DNA of 48,624 nucleotides from Verrucomicrobiota bacterium (GCA_963205105.1 CAUJJW010000235.1:1-48624), one strand, 5' to 3'. Shown: positions 25,045-35,621, counted from the stretch's first letter. Notes: generated by a model not told the origin, from the sequence alone. A program made the numbers and translations.

Positions 25045-26004
25045 TCACTTTCCTCCCTTCCAGACTCCCGCGAGTTCGGGAACTCTCTGGATAAACCGGC
25101 ACTCTCCGCCGCTTGCACATTCGGCCGTGGACGAAGGCGCATCGGCGACCGCCGGCGCTGGGGCCGGCGAGCCAGTCTCGGCCGCCGCTTGGAAGCGCTC
25201 TAACGACGCCCGCTCCATGTCCCGGTACATGGCGTTCCGTTGTGTCAGAATCTTGAAGTCCACCTGGTGCGCATCGAATTCCGGACCGTCGACGCAGGCG
25301 AACTGGGGCTTGCCTCCGACGATCACCCGGCAACCGCCACACATGCCGGTGCCATCCACCATGATCGGGTTGAGACTCACCACCGTCTTGATGCCGTGGG
25401 GCCGGGTCACCTCCGCGATAGCTCGCATCATCGGGATCGGCCCGATCGCCAGCACGAGGTCAATCCGGGTCCCCGCCGCGATCAGGTCGTTGAGCACATC
25501 CGTCACAAAACCCTTACGGCCATAGGAACCGTCATCGGTCGCCACGTGCAGTTCATCACTGATCGCCCGCACCTCGTCTTCGAGGATCACAAAGGCCCGG
25601 CTCCGGCCTCCCACCACGGAGATGACCCGGTTCCCGGCCTCTTTGAAGGCTTTCGCGGTGGGGTAGGCAATCGCCGTCCCCAGCCCGCCCCCGATCACCA
25701 CCACCGTCCCCACCGCCTCCACGTGCGACGGCAACCCGAGGGGCCCCACGATGTCGCAGATCGAATCCCCGGCCCCGAGGCTGTTCAACATCTTGGTCGT
25801 CTTGCCCACGCCCTGAACCACCAAGGTCACGGTTCCAGCGGCGGGGTCCGAATCGGCGATGGTTAGGGGAATCCGCTCCCCGTGGTCGTGAACCCGCAGG
25901 ATCACGAACTGCCCGGCCTTCCGTTTCCGGGCAATGCGCGGCGCTTCAATCCTGAAGAGCTTCACTTCCGGCGCCAAAAACCGAGCTTCCACGATGCGAA
26001 ACAT
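25045..26004 (-). CDS. nfnA: NfnA/SudB-like FAD and [2Fe-2S] oxidoreductase subunit
   Basis: A 319-residue ferredoxin reductase-type protein. FAD domain about 1-95 (GQFVILRVHDHGERIPLTIAD), NAD-binding domain about 100-215 (VVVIGGGLGTAIAYP and VVGGRSRAFVILEDE), then a [2Fe-2S] site at GTGMCGGCRVIVGGK...FACVDGPEFD, the CX2C...C cluster of dihydroorotate dehydrogenase B-type electron-transfer subunits and NfnA. A C-terminal extension of about 35 residues holds two further cysteines (ECASGGECRF). Together with the NfnB-like gene it would bifurcate electrons between NADH, NADPH and ferredoxin. SudB and the GltD-associated form are alternatives. Confidence 0.78.
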   Translation of the reverse strand: MFRIVEARFLAPEVKLFRIEAPRIARKRKAGQFVILRVHDHGERIPLTIADSDPAAGTVTLVVQGVGKTTKMLNSLGAGDSICDIVGPLGLPSHVEAVGTVVVIGGGLGTAIAYPTAKAFKEAGNRVISVVGGRSRAFVILEDEVRAISDELHVATDDGSYGRKGFVTDVLNDLIAAGTRIDLVLAIGPIPMMRAIAEVTRPHGIKTVVSLNPIMVDGTGMCGGCRVIVGGKPQFACVDGPEFDAHQVDFKILTQRNAMYRDMERASLERFQAAAETGSPAPAPAVADAPSSTAECASGGECRFIQRVPELAGVWKGGK

Positions 26005-26095
26005 GCGTTATGCCCCGGCTCGGCACACTCGACGCCATGCCTGAAGGCAGCGGTAAGTTCTCCTAACTCGGCGGGTTCCGTAAAGCCCCCTGGGA

Positions 26096-26110
26096 CCAAT
26101 CCCGGATTGG
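26096..26110. promoter_or_regulatory. Operator-like palindrome upstream of nfnA
   Basis: CCAATCC, one base, GGATTGG: a perfect 7+7 dyad in the gap between divergent nfnA and waaA. The one-base centre suits a dimeric DNA-binding protein better than an RNA hairpin. The bound factor is unknown. Confidence 0.4.
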
Positions 26111-26113
26111 CAC

Positions 26114-26147
26114 AAAAAAAAAGACGCCCAAGCGTCACCTGGGCGTC
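26114..26147 (-). terminator. Intrinsic terminator on the minus strand, upstream of nfnA
   Basis: On the minus strand, GACGCCCA, a 9-nt loop, TGGGCGTC, then nine T (A-run at 26114-26122 on the plus strand). It is a textbook terminator, yet it lies 110 bp before the nfnA start and between divergent genes, so no minus-strand gene ends at it. It may be an attenuator in a long nfnA leader, or may end an antisense transcript from waaA. Confidence 0.75.
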
Positions 26148-26214
26148 GAAAAGCCTCTGGCGCTTACGAGTGTTTTCCGTTCAAGGTTTGCCCGCCAGCC
26201 ACGGGGTTGAGGGA

Positions 26215-27528
26215 ATGCGCACCATCTACAACATCCTGTTCACCATCGGGTTCCTGCTCTCCTTCCCATATTATTTCTTCCGGCTTTGGCGCCGGGGAGG
26301 GTGGAGAGAGGGATTCAGAGAGCGTTTCGGCATCTACTCCGCAAGGGTCAAACAGGCGCTCACCAACCGGCGCATCGTTTGGATCCACGCCGTCAGTGTC
26401 GGCGAGGTCAATCTGGCCACCCTGCTCGTCCGAGCGCTCGAACCCCGCCTGCCCACGCTCAAGTTTGTCGTTTCCACCACCACCACCACCGGGATGGCGG
26501 AGCTTCGACGCAAACTGCCGCTCATCGTCGAAAAGGTCTATTATCCCATCGACCGCCGCCCCTGGGTCCGCCGCGCCTTCGGTATTCTGAATCCCGAGGT
26601 TCTCATCCTGATCGAGGCCGAACTCTGGCCCAACGCCCTATGGCAGGCCCGGCGCCGACGCGTCCCCGTCATTCTGGCCAATGCCCGGATTTCCGATCGT
26701 TCCTTCCCGCGATACCGACGGGCGGGTTTCCTGTTCCGCGATTTGTTCCAAGGACTCGAAGCCGTCAGTGCCCAAAGCGAACGCGACCGGGATCGCCTCG
26801 TCCAACTCGGTTGCCGCGCGGATGTCGTCCACCCCGTCGGCAGCCTCAAGTTCGAACCCAGCATCGCCGGCGACACCCGCCCGTTGGACGTGCCGAAACT
26901 GCTCCGCCAGGCCGGCATGCCCGACAATGCCCGGGTCCTGCTCGCCGGAAGCACGCATGACGGCGAAGAAGCCGCCCTCGCCGACATCTTCTCCCGACTC
27001 CGCAAGAAGCATCCGGACCTCTATCTCGTGCTCGTTCCCCGACACTTCGAACGCGCCCGATCCATCGGCAGCCAGCTCAGCCGCCGAAGCATGCGCTACG
27101 TCTACCGCAGCGAGGTCAATTTCGCCGCCGAACCGGAACCCGGAAGCTCCGAGTGCCTGCTGGTCAACAGCACCGGCGAACTTCGCTTCTTCTACCCCCA
27201 CGCCCACGTGGTGTTCATCGGAAAAAGCCTCCACGGCGTGGGCGGGCAAAACCCCATCGAACCCGCCGCAGCCGGTCGCGCCATTGTCTTCGGCCCCAAC
27301 ATGCAGAATTTCCCGGACATTGCCCCGCGCTTCCTGGAGGCAGATGCCGCGATTCAGGTCCGGAATGCCGCCCAGCTCGAACGCACCCTGGACGACCTGC
27401 TCAGCGATCCCGCCCGGTGTGAAACCCTCGGTCGCAACGCCCAACAGGTCGTGGATTCCAATCGCGGCGCGCTCGACCGCAATGTCGCCATGATCCTGGA
27501 CGTGCTCAAAGATCACGGCATCGTCTGA
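26215..27528 (+). CDS. waaA: 3-deoxy-D-manno-octulosonic acid (Kdo) transferase WaaA
   Basis: Adds Kdo to lipid A precursor on the cytoplasmic side of the inner membrane. It has 437 residues with an N-terminal membrane anchor (about 5-22), then the GT30 domain: RIVWIHAVSVGEVN with the catalytic Glu64, EAELWPNALWQ, ANARISDRSFPRY, LLAGSTHDGEE, LVPRHFERA and GKSLHGVGGQNPIEPAA. I start at ATG 26215, where the anchor begins; the open frame continues more than 100 codons upstream through the terminator and into the nfnA gene, which cannot be coding for this protein. Its presence implies a Kdo-containing LPS. The next gene follows after a heptamer repeat array. Confidence 0.92.
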   Translation: MRTIYNILFTIGFLLSFPYYFFRLWRRGGWREGFRERFGIYSARVKQALTNRRIVWIHAVSVGEVNLATLLVRALEPRLPTLKFVVSTTTTTGMAELRRKLPLIVEKVYYPIDRRPWVRRAFGILNPEVLILIEAELWPNALWQARRRRVPVILANARISDRSFPRYRRAGFLFRDLFQGLEAVSAQSERDRDRLVQLGCRADVVHPVGSLKFEPSIAGDTRPLDVPKLLRQAGMPDNARVLLAGSTHDGEEAALADIFSRLRKKHPDLYLVLVPRHFERARSIGSQLSRRSMRYVYRSEVNFAAEPEPGSSECLLVNSTGELRFFYPHAHVVFIGKSLHGVGGQNPIEPAAAGRAIVFGPNMQNFPDIAPRFLEADAAIQVRNAAQLERTLDDLLSDPARCETLGRNAQQVVDSNRGALDRNVAMILDVLKDHGIV

Positions 27529-27550
27529 CCTTGCCCACGCATGGCTTACC

Positions 27551-27662
27551 TCCGTCCTCCGTCCTCCGTCATCCGTCCTCCGTCCTCCGTCCTCCGTCCT
27601 CCGTCCTCCGTCATCCGTCCTCCGTCATCCGTCCTCCGTCATCCGTCCTCCGTCATCCGTCC
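27551..27662 (+). repeat. Tandem heptamer array, 16 copies of TCCGTC(C/A)
   Basis: Sixteen uninterrupted 7-bp units, TCCGTCC or TCCGTCA, cover 27551-27662; from unit 8 on, C and A forms alternate strictly. Two degenerate units follow to 27676. The array starts 22 bp after the waaA stop and ends about 30 bp before the PfkB kinase start, so changes in copy number would alter the spacing upstream of the kinase. Confidence 0.95.
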
Positions 27663-27705
27663 CCTGTCCTCCGACCTCTCAACCCTGACCTCCGATTCCT
27701 GACCC

Positions 27706-28605
27706 ATGAGCGTTCTTATCGTTGGATCCACCGCCCTCGATTCCATCAAGACTCCGAAGGCTGAAAACCCCCGCCTCCTCGGAGGTTCCGCCAGTCATGC
27801 CGCCGTCGCCGCCAGCTTCTTCGCCCCCGTGCGACTGGTTGGCATCGTGGGCGACGATTTCCCCAGGAAATACGTCGGCCTGTACGACCGGCACGGCATC
27901 GACCTCGCGGGTCTCCAGACCAAGCCCGGCAAGACCTTTCACTGGGCTGGCGAGTACGAGGTGAACATGAACAACCGCCGGACGCTCGCCACCGAACTGG
28001 GCGTCTTCGAAACGTTCTCCCCCGACCTTCCCAAGGCCTACCAGAACACCCCCTACGTCCTGCTGGCCAACATCGGCCCCGACCTCCAACACCATGTGCT
28101 GGATCAGATGAAGAAGCCGAAGTTCGTGGTCGCCGACACCATGGACCTCTGGATCAACATCGCGCTCCCGTCCCTTCTGCGACTGCTGAAGCGCATCGAC
28201 GGCTTCGTGCTCAACGACAGCGAAGCCAAAGCCATCACCGGCGAAGACAACGTGTTCGTCGCCCTCAAGAAGCTCCACAAACTCGGGCCGTCCCACGTCA
28301 TCGTGAAGCTCGGCTCCCATGGGTCCGTGCTCAGTAGTCCCTCCGGCCTCTTTCTCTGCCCGGCTTACCCGCTCCAAAAAGTCGTCGATCCCACCGGCGC
28401 CGGCGACTCGTTCGTCGGCGGTCTCATGGGCTGGCTCGCCGCTTCCAAAGGCTCCATCGACAAGAACCTTCGTGCCGCGATGATCCACGGTTCGGTGGTG
28501 GCTTCCTTCTGCTGCGAAGGGTTTGGACTCACCCGCACCGACCGCATCCAACGCTCCGACATCGACCGACGTGTGGCCGAACTCAAGGCGTCGACGGGCT
28601 GGTGA
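27706..28605 (+). CDS. PfkB-family carbohydrate kinase
   Basis: A 299-residue ribokinase-fold enzyme. The N terminus begins MSVLIVGSTALDSI, followed by the substrate-binding glycines in LLGGSASHAA. The family's second signature, DPTGAGDSFVGGLMG, is at 228-242 with catalytic base Asp234; NDSEAKAITGE lies in the middle. Members phosphorylate sugars or nucleosides. The protein is on the short side of the family. The specific substrate is not evident, and the neighbours (waaA, trpB) do not suggest one. Confidence 0.88.
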   Translation: MSVLIVGSTALDSIKTPKAENPRLLGGSASHAAVAASFFAPVRLVGIVGDDFPRKYVGLYDRHGIDLAGLQTKPGKTFHWAGEYEVNMNNRRTLATELGVFETFSPDLPKAYQNTPYVLLANIGPDLQHHVLDQMKKPKFVVADTMDLWINIALPSLLRLLKRIDGFVLNDSEAKAITGEDNVFVALKKLHKLGPSHVIVKLGSHGSVLSSPSGLFLCPAYPLQKVVDPTGAGDSFVGGLMGWLAASKGSIDKNLRAAMIHGSVVASFCCEGFGLTRTDRIQRSDIDRRVAELKASTGW

Positions 28606-28617
28606 GGTCCTGAACCA

Positions 28618-28985
28618 GAGGAGTCCGGGGGGCGAGACGCCCCCCTCTACGGCAGGCGGGACGCCCGCCGCTACGGAGGCCCCGTTCATAGAGATGAACG
28701 TTTCCCAAAAATTGGATACGCATGGGGACCACGAACCGTGGCGCGAGGATATGAGCGAGCGGCCCTCATCCCGGCCTTCTCCCGGAGGGAGAAGGAGAAG
28801 AGTCGCCGCGGGTTTCTAAGAGTTGAGCCAGGCCTTGGCTGGAACGATTCGCGACGGCTCGTAAGGACGGGTTCAAGCATGTCGCCGAGGGCAGGACGCG
28901 ACTCCCTCTCCCTCCGGGTGTGGGTTGGGGTGAGGGAGCCGGCTTCAACCCTCGCGATGGCTTCCATGGGAGGCTTTCGCAGCCA
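28618..28985. repeat. Composite repeat block, copy 1
   Basis: It starts with two adjacent hairpins (28627-28645, GGGGGGCG/CGCCCCCC with loop AGA; 28655-28669, GGCGGG/CCCGCC with loop ACG). Then comes a segment beginning GTTCATAGAGATGAACG, then a 174-bp element bounded by 33-bp inverted arms (28763-28795 and 28904-28936). Copy 2 matches it base for base over long stretches. Confidence 0.85.
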
Positions 28986-29011
28986 TTGGACCCGTATGAG
29001 ACCATGAACCC

Positions 29012-29378
29012 GTGGGATTCCGGGGGCGAGACGCCCCCCTCTACGGCAGGCGGGACGCCCGCCGCTACGGAAAGCAGGTTCATGGAGAGAAACGTTTTCC
29101 AAGAATTGGACACGTCTTGGGGCCATGAACCGAGGCGCGAGGATTTGAGTGGGCGGCCCTCATCCCGGCCTTCTCCCGGAGGGAGAAGGAGAGGATGCGC
29201 CGCGGGTCTCGGAGGGCTAAGCCGGGCGTTGGCTGGTGCGATTCGCGACGGCTCGGAAGGACGGGGTGCAGGCATGTCGCCGAGCGCAGGACGCGACTCC
29301 CTCTCCCTCCGGGAGAGGGTTGGGGTGAGGGAGCCCTGTTCAACCCCCGCGATGGCTTGCTTGGCGAGGCTCATGCCC
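29012..29378. repeat. Composite repeat block, copy 2
   Basis: Same order as copy 1 at an offset of 394-395 bp: double hairpin (29022-29038 and 29049-29063), the GTTCATGGAGAGAAACG segment, and inverted arms at 29157-29189 and 29299-29331. The right arm here keeps CTCCGGGAGAGGG, which in copy 1 has changed to CTCCGGGTGTGGG. Confidence 0.85.
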
Positions 29379-29442
29379 ATCCCTCCCACCCGATCCAACT
29401 TCCGCTTCCCGGTTTGTCCTTCGCCGCTATGCTCTCCCGCAC

Positions 29443-30666
<1,224 letters not shown>

Positions 30667-30673
30667 GGAAGGC

Positions 30674-31429
30674 TTACCGTTGCCCCCAGGGCTTCGTGCC
30701 CACGCCGCTGACCATCCAGCTCTCGTGCAAGGCCTCGGAGGTCCGCTTTGCCGTCACGAATTCGGCATGACCGTCCGAGAACCCCCAGTTCCAACCCTTG
30801 GCCCCGTGGTTATTGACGGGGTCGGGTGAGTTGTTGGCGTCGTTGGGGACGTGCGGCAGATCGTCATCCGCATCGAGCACGATGACGATCTTGGTGGGAG
30901 CGAATTGCGTGGTCGACGGACTCTTCCGCACACCGTTGAGGTTCTCCCGTTCGAAGATCCCGAAGAACTCGTAGCTGTGCCCGCCCTTGTTGTGGAGGCG
31001 ATCCCCGCTGGCGGTCACCGCCAGGTCCAGCAGTTTGCCCGTGCGATCCTTCACGTTTTCCCGCACGACATTTCGGGTATTGGGGCACAGGAACGTTTTG
31101 ACCGTGGACAGGTATTGGGGATGGAAGGAGAGCGGCGCCTCGTCACTGCCAATGGACGCCGTGTTGTAGTAGTAGCCGGGGTAGTCGTCGCTGTAGAGGT
31201 GCGACGCGATCATGATTTGGCGCGTGTTGTTCTGGCAGCTGATCCGCCGCGCCCGGTCCTTCGCCTGACCCAGCGCTGGCAGCAGCATGCTCGCGAGAAT
31301 CGCGATGATGGCGATGACCACCAGCAGCTCGATCAGGGTGAATCCGCCGGACCGACGCGGAAACCCGCGGCCGAAATGCTCTCCAAGACGCCCACAGCCA
31401 GCACGCTCCGGCGACATGCGTGATTTCAT
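30674..31429 (-). CDS. Pseudopilin-like protein (prepilin N-terminal methylation domain)
   Basis: A 251-residue protein with a 29-residue basic leader and a prepilin peptidase site at Gly29|Phe30: [20 protein letters not shown], with the conserved Glu at position +5 and a hydrophobic helix. The soluble domain has CPNTRNVV and, near the end, [18 protein letters not shown], which resembles the H-x9-DG tail of the PVC-specific pseudopilin-like family. The ATG at 31429 overlaps the stop of the 1196-residue secreted protein gene in ATGA, so the two are translationally coupled. In-frame codons further upstream fall inside that gene. Probably a minor pseudopilin of a type II secretion-like machine; no other secretion gene is nearby. 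Confidence 0.88.
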   Translation of the reverse strand: MKSRMSPERAGCGRLGEHFGRGFPRRSGGFTLIELLVVIAIIAILASMLLPALGQAKDRARRISCQNNTRQIMIASHLYSDDYPGYYYNTASIGSDEAPLSFHPQYLSTVKTFLCPNTRNVVRENVKDRTGKLLDLAVTASGDRLHNKGGHSYEFFGIFERENLNGVRKSPSTTQFAPTKIVIVLDADDDLPHVPNDANNSPDPVNNHGAKGWNWGFSDGHAEFVTAKRTSEALHESWMVSGVGTKPWGQR

Positions 31430-34400
31430 GGCGCTGCCACCAGTCGGTAGAAGGAAGCGCCAGGAACTGAACTGATCGTCGTCGTCCAGCGGGTCGCCGT
31501 TTGGTTGGCCGCCACCACGGACCAAGGCCCGGCTGCGCCTCCCTCGGATCGTTCCACCGCGTACGCCGTTCCCTCGGGTCGTTCGATTTCCAGAACCAGA
31601 CTCCCGCCTTCCACCGAGGTACGAGTGACTTTTAACGCGCCGGCTGTTTGTCCCGCGGGCAGCGCATAGGCGCGGGCGTGCAGAAAATGTGCGTCGGATT
31701 CACCCCAGCAGGTCAGCCCGAACTGCCTGCCAGGCGTTGTAACGGGCCCGGTCCAAGACCAGGTCCGAACCATCGTTGGATCGTCCAGATCCCGGACCGT
31801 CATCCGGTAGTTCCCGTTGCGGTGGGCCAATTCGACGGCGAAGGGGCGACCGTTGCGGTAGACAAACGCACTGTCGCCCACCAGCAGGTCCGTCCAGATC
31901 CCGGCGCTCTTTCGGCTGATGTTGACGCCCTGCGGAATCCGACCGTTCGCGGTCGCCTCGGAGACGAACACCACCCGACTGAAATCATTGGTGCTATCAA
32001 AATCGAAGACGAAGCCGATGCCATCGTCATCGAACGGGTGGAACCCCAGTTCCAGGAGGAAATTCCCGCCGGCCAACGGCGGCGCCAACACGATGGTCCC
32101 TTCGCCGTCGGCACGCGGCTGGGCCACGCTGCCGGTGGCGGGTGTGGAGTAATTCGATGTCTGGAGAATGGAACCGTGGGCCGTGACCTGCCAGGTGCCC
32201 GCGGCAGTGCCTGTCGAAGGATTGGTCCAACCCGCAGGAAGTTCGGCAGCCAAGGGGAACTGCTCCCAATCTTCGCGGAACACTTCACTTCCTCCGACTT
32301 CCACGGTCACATCTTCGATCAGCACACCAGCGTTCACCGGATTGGACGCGGTGGCCGGCCCGCCGCCACTTTGCCCCCACGTCCCGACGCCGAACCGACC
32401 GGTTGCATGATCCGGATCGGAGAACGGCAGGACCAGCTCGCTCGCGGCTTCCCAGGACGGTGGCGTTGCCGCCGCATTCCACCCAGCCACCCGCACCTCA
32501 AAGTCGCTGCCCTGTGCGCTGACCACCACCCGCACCCTCTTGTAGAATGAGGTGTCCGAGGGGTCGGTCGCGATGGAGGCGTCTTCCACGATCTCCGAGA
32601 ACACCCCATTGACCCGCTTCTGGATCGTCATGCCAAAGGGCGCCCGCCAATCGAGGTTGTTGTTCTCCCCGCACACCGTCACCCGGTACCAGTTGTTTTC
32701 ATCGCGATAGCGGAAATAAACGCAATTGCCGTCGTTGTCTCCGACGCTGAAGACCGTCTGGGCCTTGAAATTCGTCCAGGCAGGGTTCCAGACATTCGTT
32801 CGAATCACGATGCGGGGTCCCTCGAAGCTGACACCCGGCACGACGTTTTCAGCACCGATAAATCGGGCGTCCACGGCCTCCCGAAAGTCGTTGCTGTTTT
32901 CCCAGACACCGCGGAACCCGCTGCCAAAGTCACGCACGACCAGCTGCCCCGGCAGAGCCGGATCGCGCTGAACGTTTTCCCAGCGTGAGTTCAATCCATC
33001 CGACACCGTCACCAGTTCACGGAAGCCGGGGTCCGTTCCGCGTCGGTATTCTTCCAGGTGGTTCCGACCGTCCGCATCCGGATCGTCGCTCGGACCGCCG
33101 CCCAACCCGCCCAGATTGGCATGCTCCCACACGTCCGGCAGGCCGTCAGCGTCCGAGTCCACCTCAAACCGCGCAGCAAGGGTCAGTGGCCGCGCCAGGG
33201 TGAGGTTCAACACCGCCTCCGCGCCGGACAGGTCTCCCGACCAACCGGCGAACACATAACCGGGATCCGCCACGGCGGTGACGGTCGCCGCCGTTCCTTC
33301 GGCAAGCCAGTCCTCCTGCGGGGAGGTGACCCGTCCTCCGGGACCCGCCGAAACCGCGAGGCGCACTTCGGTGCGCCAGTTCCAGGAGATCGACGAGATC
33401 TGGTTCAGCACAAAGGTTACCTCCGAACCTGTGCCCGAGACGGGAACCGATCCCTGCCCCGTCCAGCCGAGCACCACCCGTCGCAGGCCCGGAAATTCCT
33501 CCACCGGACTCGCGACAGAAGCGGTGACGGAGGATCCGGAGGCGAATCCCTGCAACCCCACGGCGGGAGCCGGCTGCCCGAACGCGGAGCTGACAAGCAG
33601 CGGGACTCCATCGATCCCGTACACCCGAATGAAATCAAACTCCGTCCGGGACATGCCCCAGCTGAAGAGCCCGACCTTGCCGGCGCTCAACTTCGCCCCT
33701 GTCAGGTCAAACGGCCCATAGGAGTAAGTCGTGGCCACCCCTGCCGGGTCCGCCACCAACTGCAGCTGTAGCCGATCACCGATCATCGCCGCAGTAAGAT
33801 CGTACGGAACGTTCGCCACCGGATCGTACTGCGGGGCGGTTTCGACAAAAACCTCCTCCGCCACCCCATCGACCATCTTCTGAACGGACAGTCCTTTGGC
33901 CGGGCCCGTGGCCGAATTTTGGGACCGCAAGCTGATCCGGTAAAAGTTCCGCTCGTCGGAGTACCGCAACAACAGGCCGTGGCCATCGTCGTCGGTCGGA
34001 AGGATGCGGGCGGTGACCACGATATTGGACCAGCCTGGGTCACCGGTGACCAACGCGCCGGTTGAAAAATCCACGGTGCCATCGGCGGTGTTGCCGCCGA
34101 AGGCGTCGCTGTTTTCGTGAAGGGTTCCGAAGGCGCCGTTCTGCCCCAAGGCCAACGACCAGATCGGCACTCCGCCATTGCCGGATCCTGGATCGAGTCC
34201 GGAGCCGTCGGAACGTTGGGTCACGACCGGCGACCAGTTGGTGAGCGCATTCGGATTTCCGGCCAGTGCAATGGGTTCGAGCACCGGGTTGGCGATGCGA
34301 AACCCGCGAAGGGCCGTACCGCTCATGCCCCAGGTGACCAGCCCCACCCTGCCGTTGGCAGCTGCGGGCAAGGGCTGTGACTCCACCAGCTTGTATTCGG

Positions 34401-35016
34401 TTCGAGCCCCCTCGGGATCATCCAGGACGGTCAGACTGAAGAGATTGTTGCCCGTCACCGAGAGCGTCACGTCGAACGGCTGATACTGGGTGTTGAAGAA
34501 GGATTCGACGTGGTCCGGCGTCCCGTGTCCGAAAAGGTTGGTGGCGACATTGGCAACCTTGCGGTCGACGTTCCACCCGTTCCAGGGATACCCGGCGTCC
34601 GTGCGCCGTTGGCGGGTAAAGGTGACGCGGTAGAAGTTATTGGCGTCCCGGTACCCGAAAATCAGACCGAACGCATCGTCGTCACCCGCGGTCAACCGTG
34701 CACGGAACGTGTAGTTGGTGCCGGCGGTCGCATCATTGATCAGCATGACCGCTGTCGCGCTGGGAGAAGCCGCGGCGGAGTCCGTGTAGATGTTGCTTTG
34801 CTCCAGAAAAGCGCCGCTGACGATGTCGTACTGCCAGCGCATCGGACCGTCCAAGTAGTTCCCGGTTGGTTGCACCGCGATCCAGCCAGGGATGCCCCGA
34901 TTGAAAGTGTCCTCGAAGAGCGCCACAGCGGGGGCAGCCACCGAATCCCGTGTCGCGATGAAACCCGCGATGCCCAGCAGAAAACCCAACCACACGTTCG
35001 ACAGACTTTTTTTCAT
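31426..35016 (-). CDS. Large secreted multidomain beta-rich protein of unknown function
   Basis: A 1196-residue protein with signal peptide (about 1-28). Four copies of a lectin-like beta-sandwich module of about 200 residues are recognisable by [36 protein letters not shown] and [12 protein letters not shown], each within a DDDGxG...NxFYRV context and a WGMSG-like closing strand. Between modules 2 and 3 are a divergent InlB-type repeat ([35 protein letters not shown]) and a calcium-binding thrombospondin-3-like segment ([31 protein letters not shown]). The C terminus, after [14 protein letters not shown], matches a tail common in PVC secreted proteins. I use ATG 35016 (MKKSLSNVW), where the signal starts. 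It is coupled to a pseudopilin gene. Likely a surface or secreted binding protein; no catalytic motif was seen. Confidence 0.83.
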   Translation of the reverse strand: MKKSLSNVWLGFLLGIAGFIATRDSVAAPAVALFEDTFNRGIPGWIAVQPTGNYLDGPMRWQYDIVSGAFLEQSNIYTDSAAASPSATAVMLINDATAGTNYTFRARLTAGDDDAFGLIFGYRDANNFYRVTFTRQRRTDAGYPWNGWNVDRKVANVATNLFGHGTPDHVESFFNTQYQPFDVTLSVTGNNLFSLTVLDDPEGARTEYKLVESQPLPAAANGRVGLVTWGMSGTALRGFRIANPVLEPIALAGNPNALTNWSPVVTQRSDGSGLDPGSGNGGVPIWSLALGQNGAFGTLHENSDAFGGNTADGTVDFSTGALVTGDPGWSNIVVTARILPTDDDGHGLLLRYSDERNFYRISLRSQNSATGPAKGLSVQKMVDGVAEEVFVETAPQYDPVANVPYDLTAAMIGDRLQLQLVADPAGVATTYSYGPFDLTGAKLSAGKVGLFSWGMSRTEFDFIRVYGIDGVPLLVSSAFGQPAPAVGLQGFASGSSVTASVASPVEEFPGLRRVVLGWTGQGSVPVSGTGSEVTFVLNQISSISWNWRTEVRLAVSAGPGGRVTSPQEDWLAEGTAATVTAVADPGYVFAGWSGDLSGAEAVLNLTLARPLTLAARFEVDSDADGLPDVWEHANLGGLGGGPSDDPDADGRNHLEEYRRGTDPGFRELVTVSDGLNSRWENVQRDPALPGQLVVRDFGSGFRGVWENSNDFREAVDARFIGAENVVPGVSFEGPRIVIRTNVWNPAWTNFKAQTVFSVGDNDGNCVYFRYRDENNWYRVTVCGENNNLDWRAPFGMTIQKRVNGVFSEIVEDASIATDPSDTSFYKRVRVVVSAQGSDFEVRVAGWNAAATPPSWEAASELVLPFSDPDHATGRFGVGTWGQSGGGPATASNPVNAGVLIEDVTVEVGGSEVFREDWEQFPLAAELPAGWTNPSTGTAAGTWQVTAHGSILQTSNYSTPATGSVAQPRADGEGTIVLAPPLAGGNFLLELGFHPFDDDGIGFVFDFDSTNDFSRVVFVSEATANGRIPQGVNISRKSAGIWTDLLVGDSAFVYRNGRPFAVELAHRNGNYRMTVRDLDDPTMVRTWSWTGPVTTPGRQFGLTCWGESDAHFLHARAYALPAGQTAGALKVTRTSVEGGSLVLEIERPEGTAYAVERSEGGAAGPWSVVAANQTATRWTTTISSVPGASFYRLVAAP

Positions 35017-35261
35017 GAGTGTTTGACCCAGCTCTCCCCGTGATGGCGCGATGGCTCCATCCAGGGATCGCCTCACTTCATTCGGGAACGGGCTGACGAC
35101 AGCAAGGCCACCAGTCCCCTGGACAACCCAAGGTCCCGTCTCCCGGATGAACGGGTGACAGTAAATCCCCACCCCATGTCACTCCCATGTCCGACAGGTG
35201 ACACCTCCGCAAAGACCCGCTTCGGATGCCGCGCCCAGTCCTGGGCCGGGAACTCGCGGTT

Positions 35262-35333
35262 CCTGGGAAGCCCCGTGTTCGAAACCGACCTGTTCACGGA
35301 CCTTGAACCGGGGATTCCGGGGGGCGGGACGCC
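35262..35333 (+). repeat. Direct repeat copy A (with G-rich hairpin)
   Basis: GTTCGAAACCGACCTGTTCAC...CTTGAACC...GATTCCGGGGGGCGGGACG matches copy B at 35622-35694 in the same order. Its end, GATTCCGGGGGGCGGGACGCCCGC, is related to the hairpin start of the blocks at 28627 and 29022. Confidence 0.7.
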
Positions 35334-35418
35334 CGCTTCGACGGATGCGCGGCACATGAAGATCCGCGTCTGGACAGAATGGAAGGATTCCTCCGTGAGG
35401 CGTGAGCCAGCCGGGTAG

Positions 35419-35600
35419 CAGGGCCAACGGCCCGTCCTATCCCAGCCTGGGCCAACGGCCCAGGTCGGCGGTTTCATAAAAATCCGAGGGCTGAAAGCCC
35501 GTTCCACCGACGGGTCGGGCCTTCAGCCCTCCGCAGACTTCGGGGCAACGCTTCCTGGGCCTTCGGCCCAGGCTGGGATGGAACGGGCCCATGGCCCTTG
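35419..35600. repeat. Large nested palindromic element (about 180 bp)
   Basis: ATCCCAGCCTGGGCC (35439-35453) is a perfect reverse complement of 35565-35579, and the match extends outward imperfectly to about 35419 and 35600. Inside is a second inverted pair, GAGGGCTGAA...TTCAGCCCTC. The whole could fold into a long cruciform or RNA stem. It carries no gene. Confidence 0.8.
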
Positions 35601-35621
35601 GGAAGGCGCCGGCAGAAACAG

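Larger units (their letters stand above)
28606..29442. other. 837-bp gene-free region made of a tandemly duplicated repeat block
   Basis: No protein-coding gene. It is filled by two diverged copies of a roughly 394-bp composite repeat (28618-28985 and 29012-29378), then 64 bases leading to trpB. Open frames across it translate repeat sequence only. Confidence 0.8.

Noticed and set aside
27551..27662. Heptamer array as a CRISPR array
   Set aside because: Units are contiguous 7-mers with no spacers, and no cas gene is present.
27531..27764. Open frame through the heptamer array (Ser/Val/Leu/His repeats)
   Set aside because: A 7-bp unit read in triplets gives a 7-residue repeat with no sign of selection, and it runs into the kinase gene in another frame.
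28686..29398. Open frames on both strands through the duplicated repeat block
   Set aside because: Their translations simply reflect the repeats (for example TPTLSRRERESRPALGDM) and are disrupted differently in the two copies; I know such strings as artefacts of CTCCCGGAGGGAG-type repeats.
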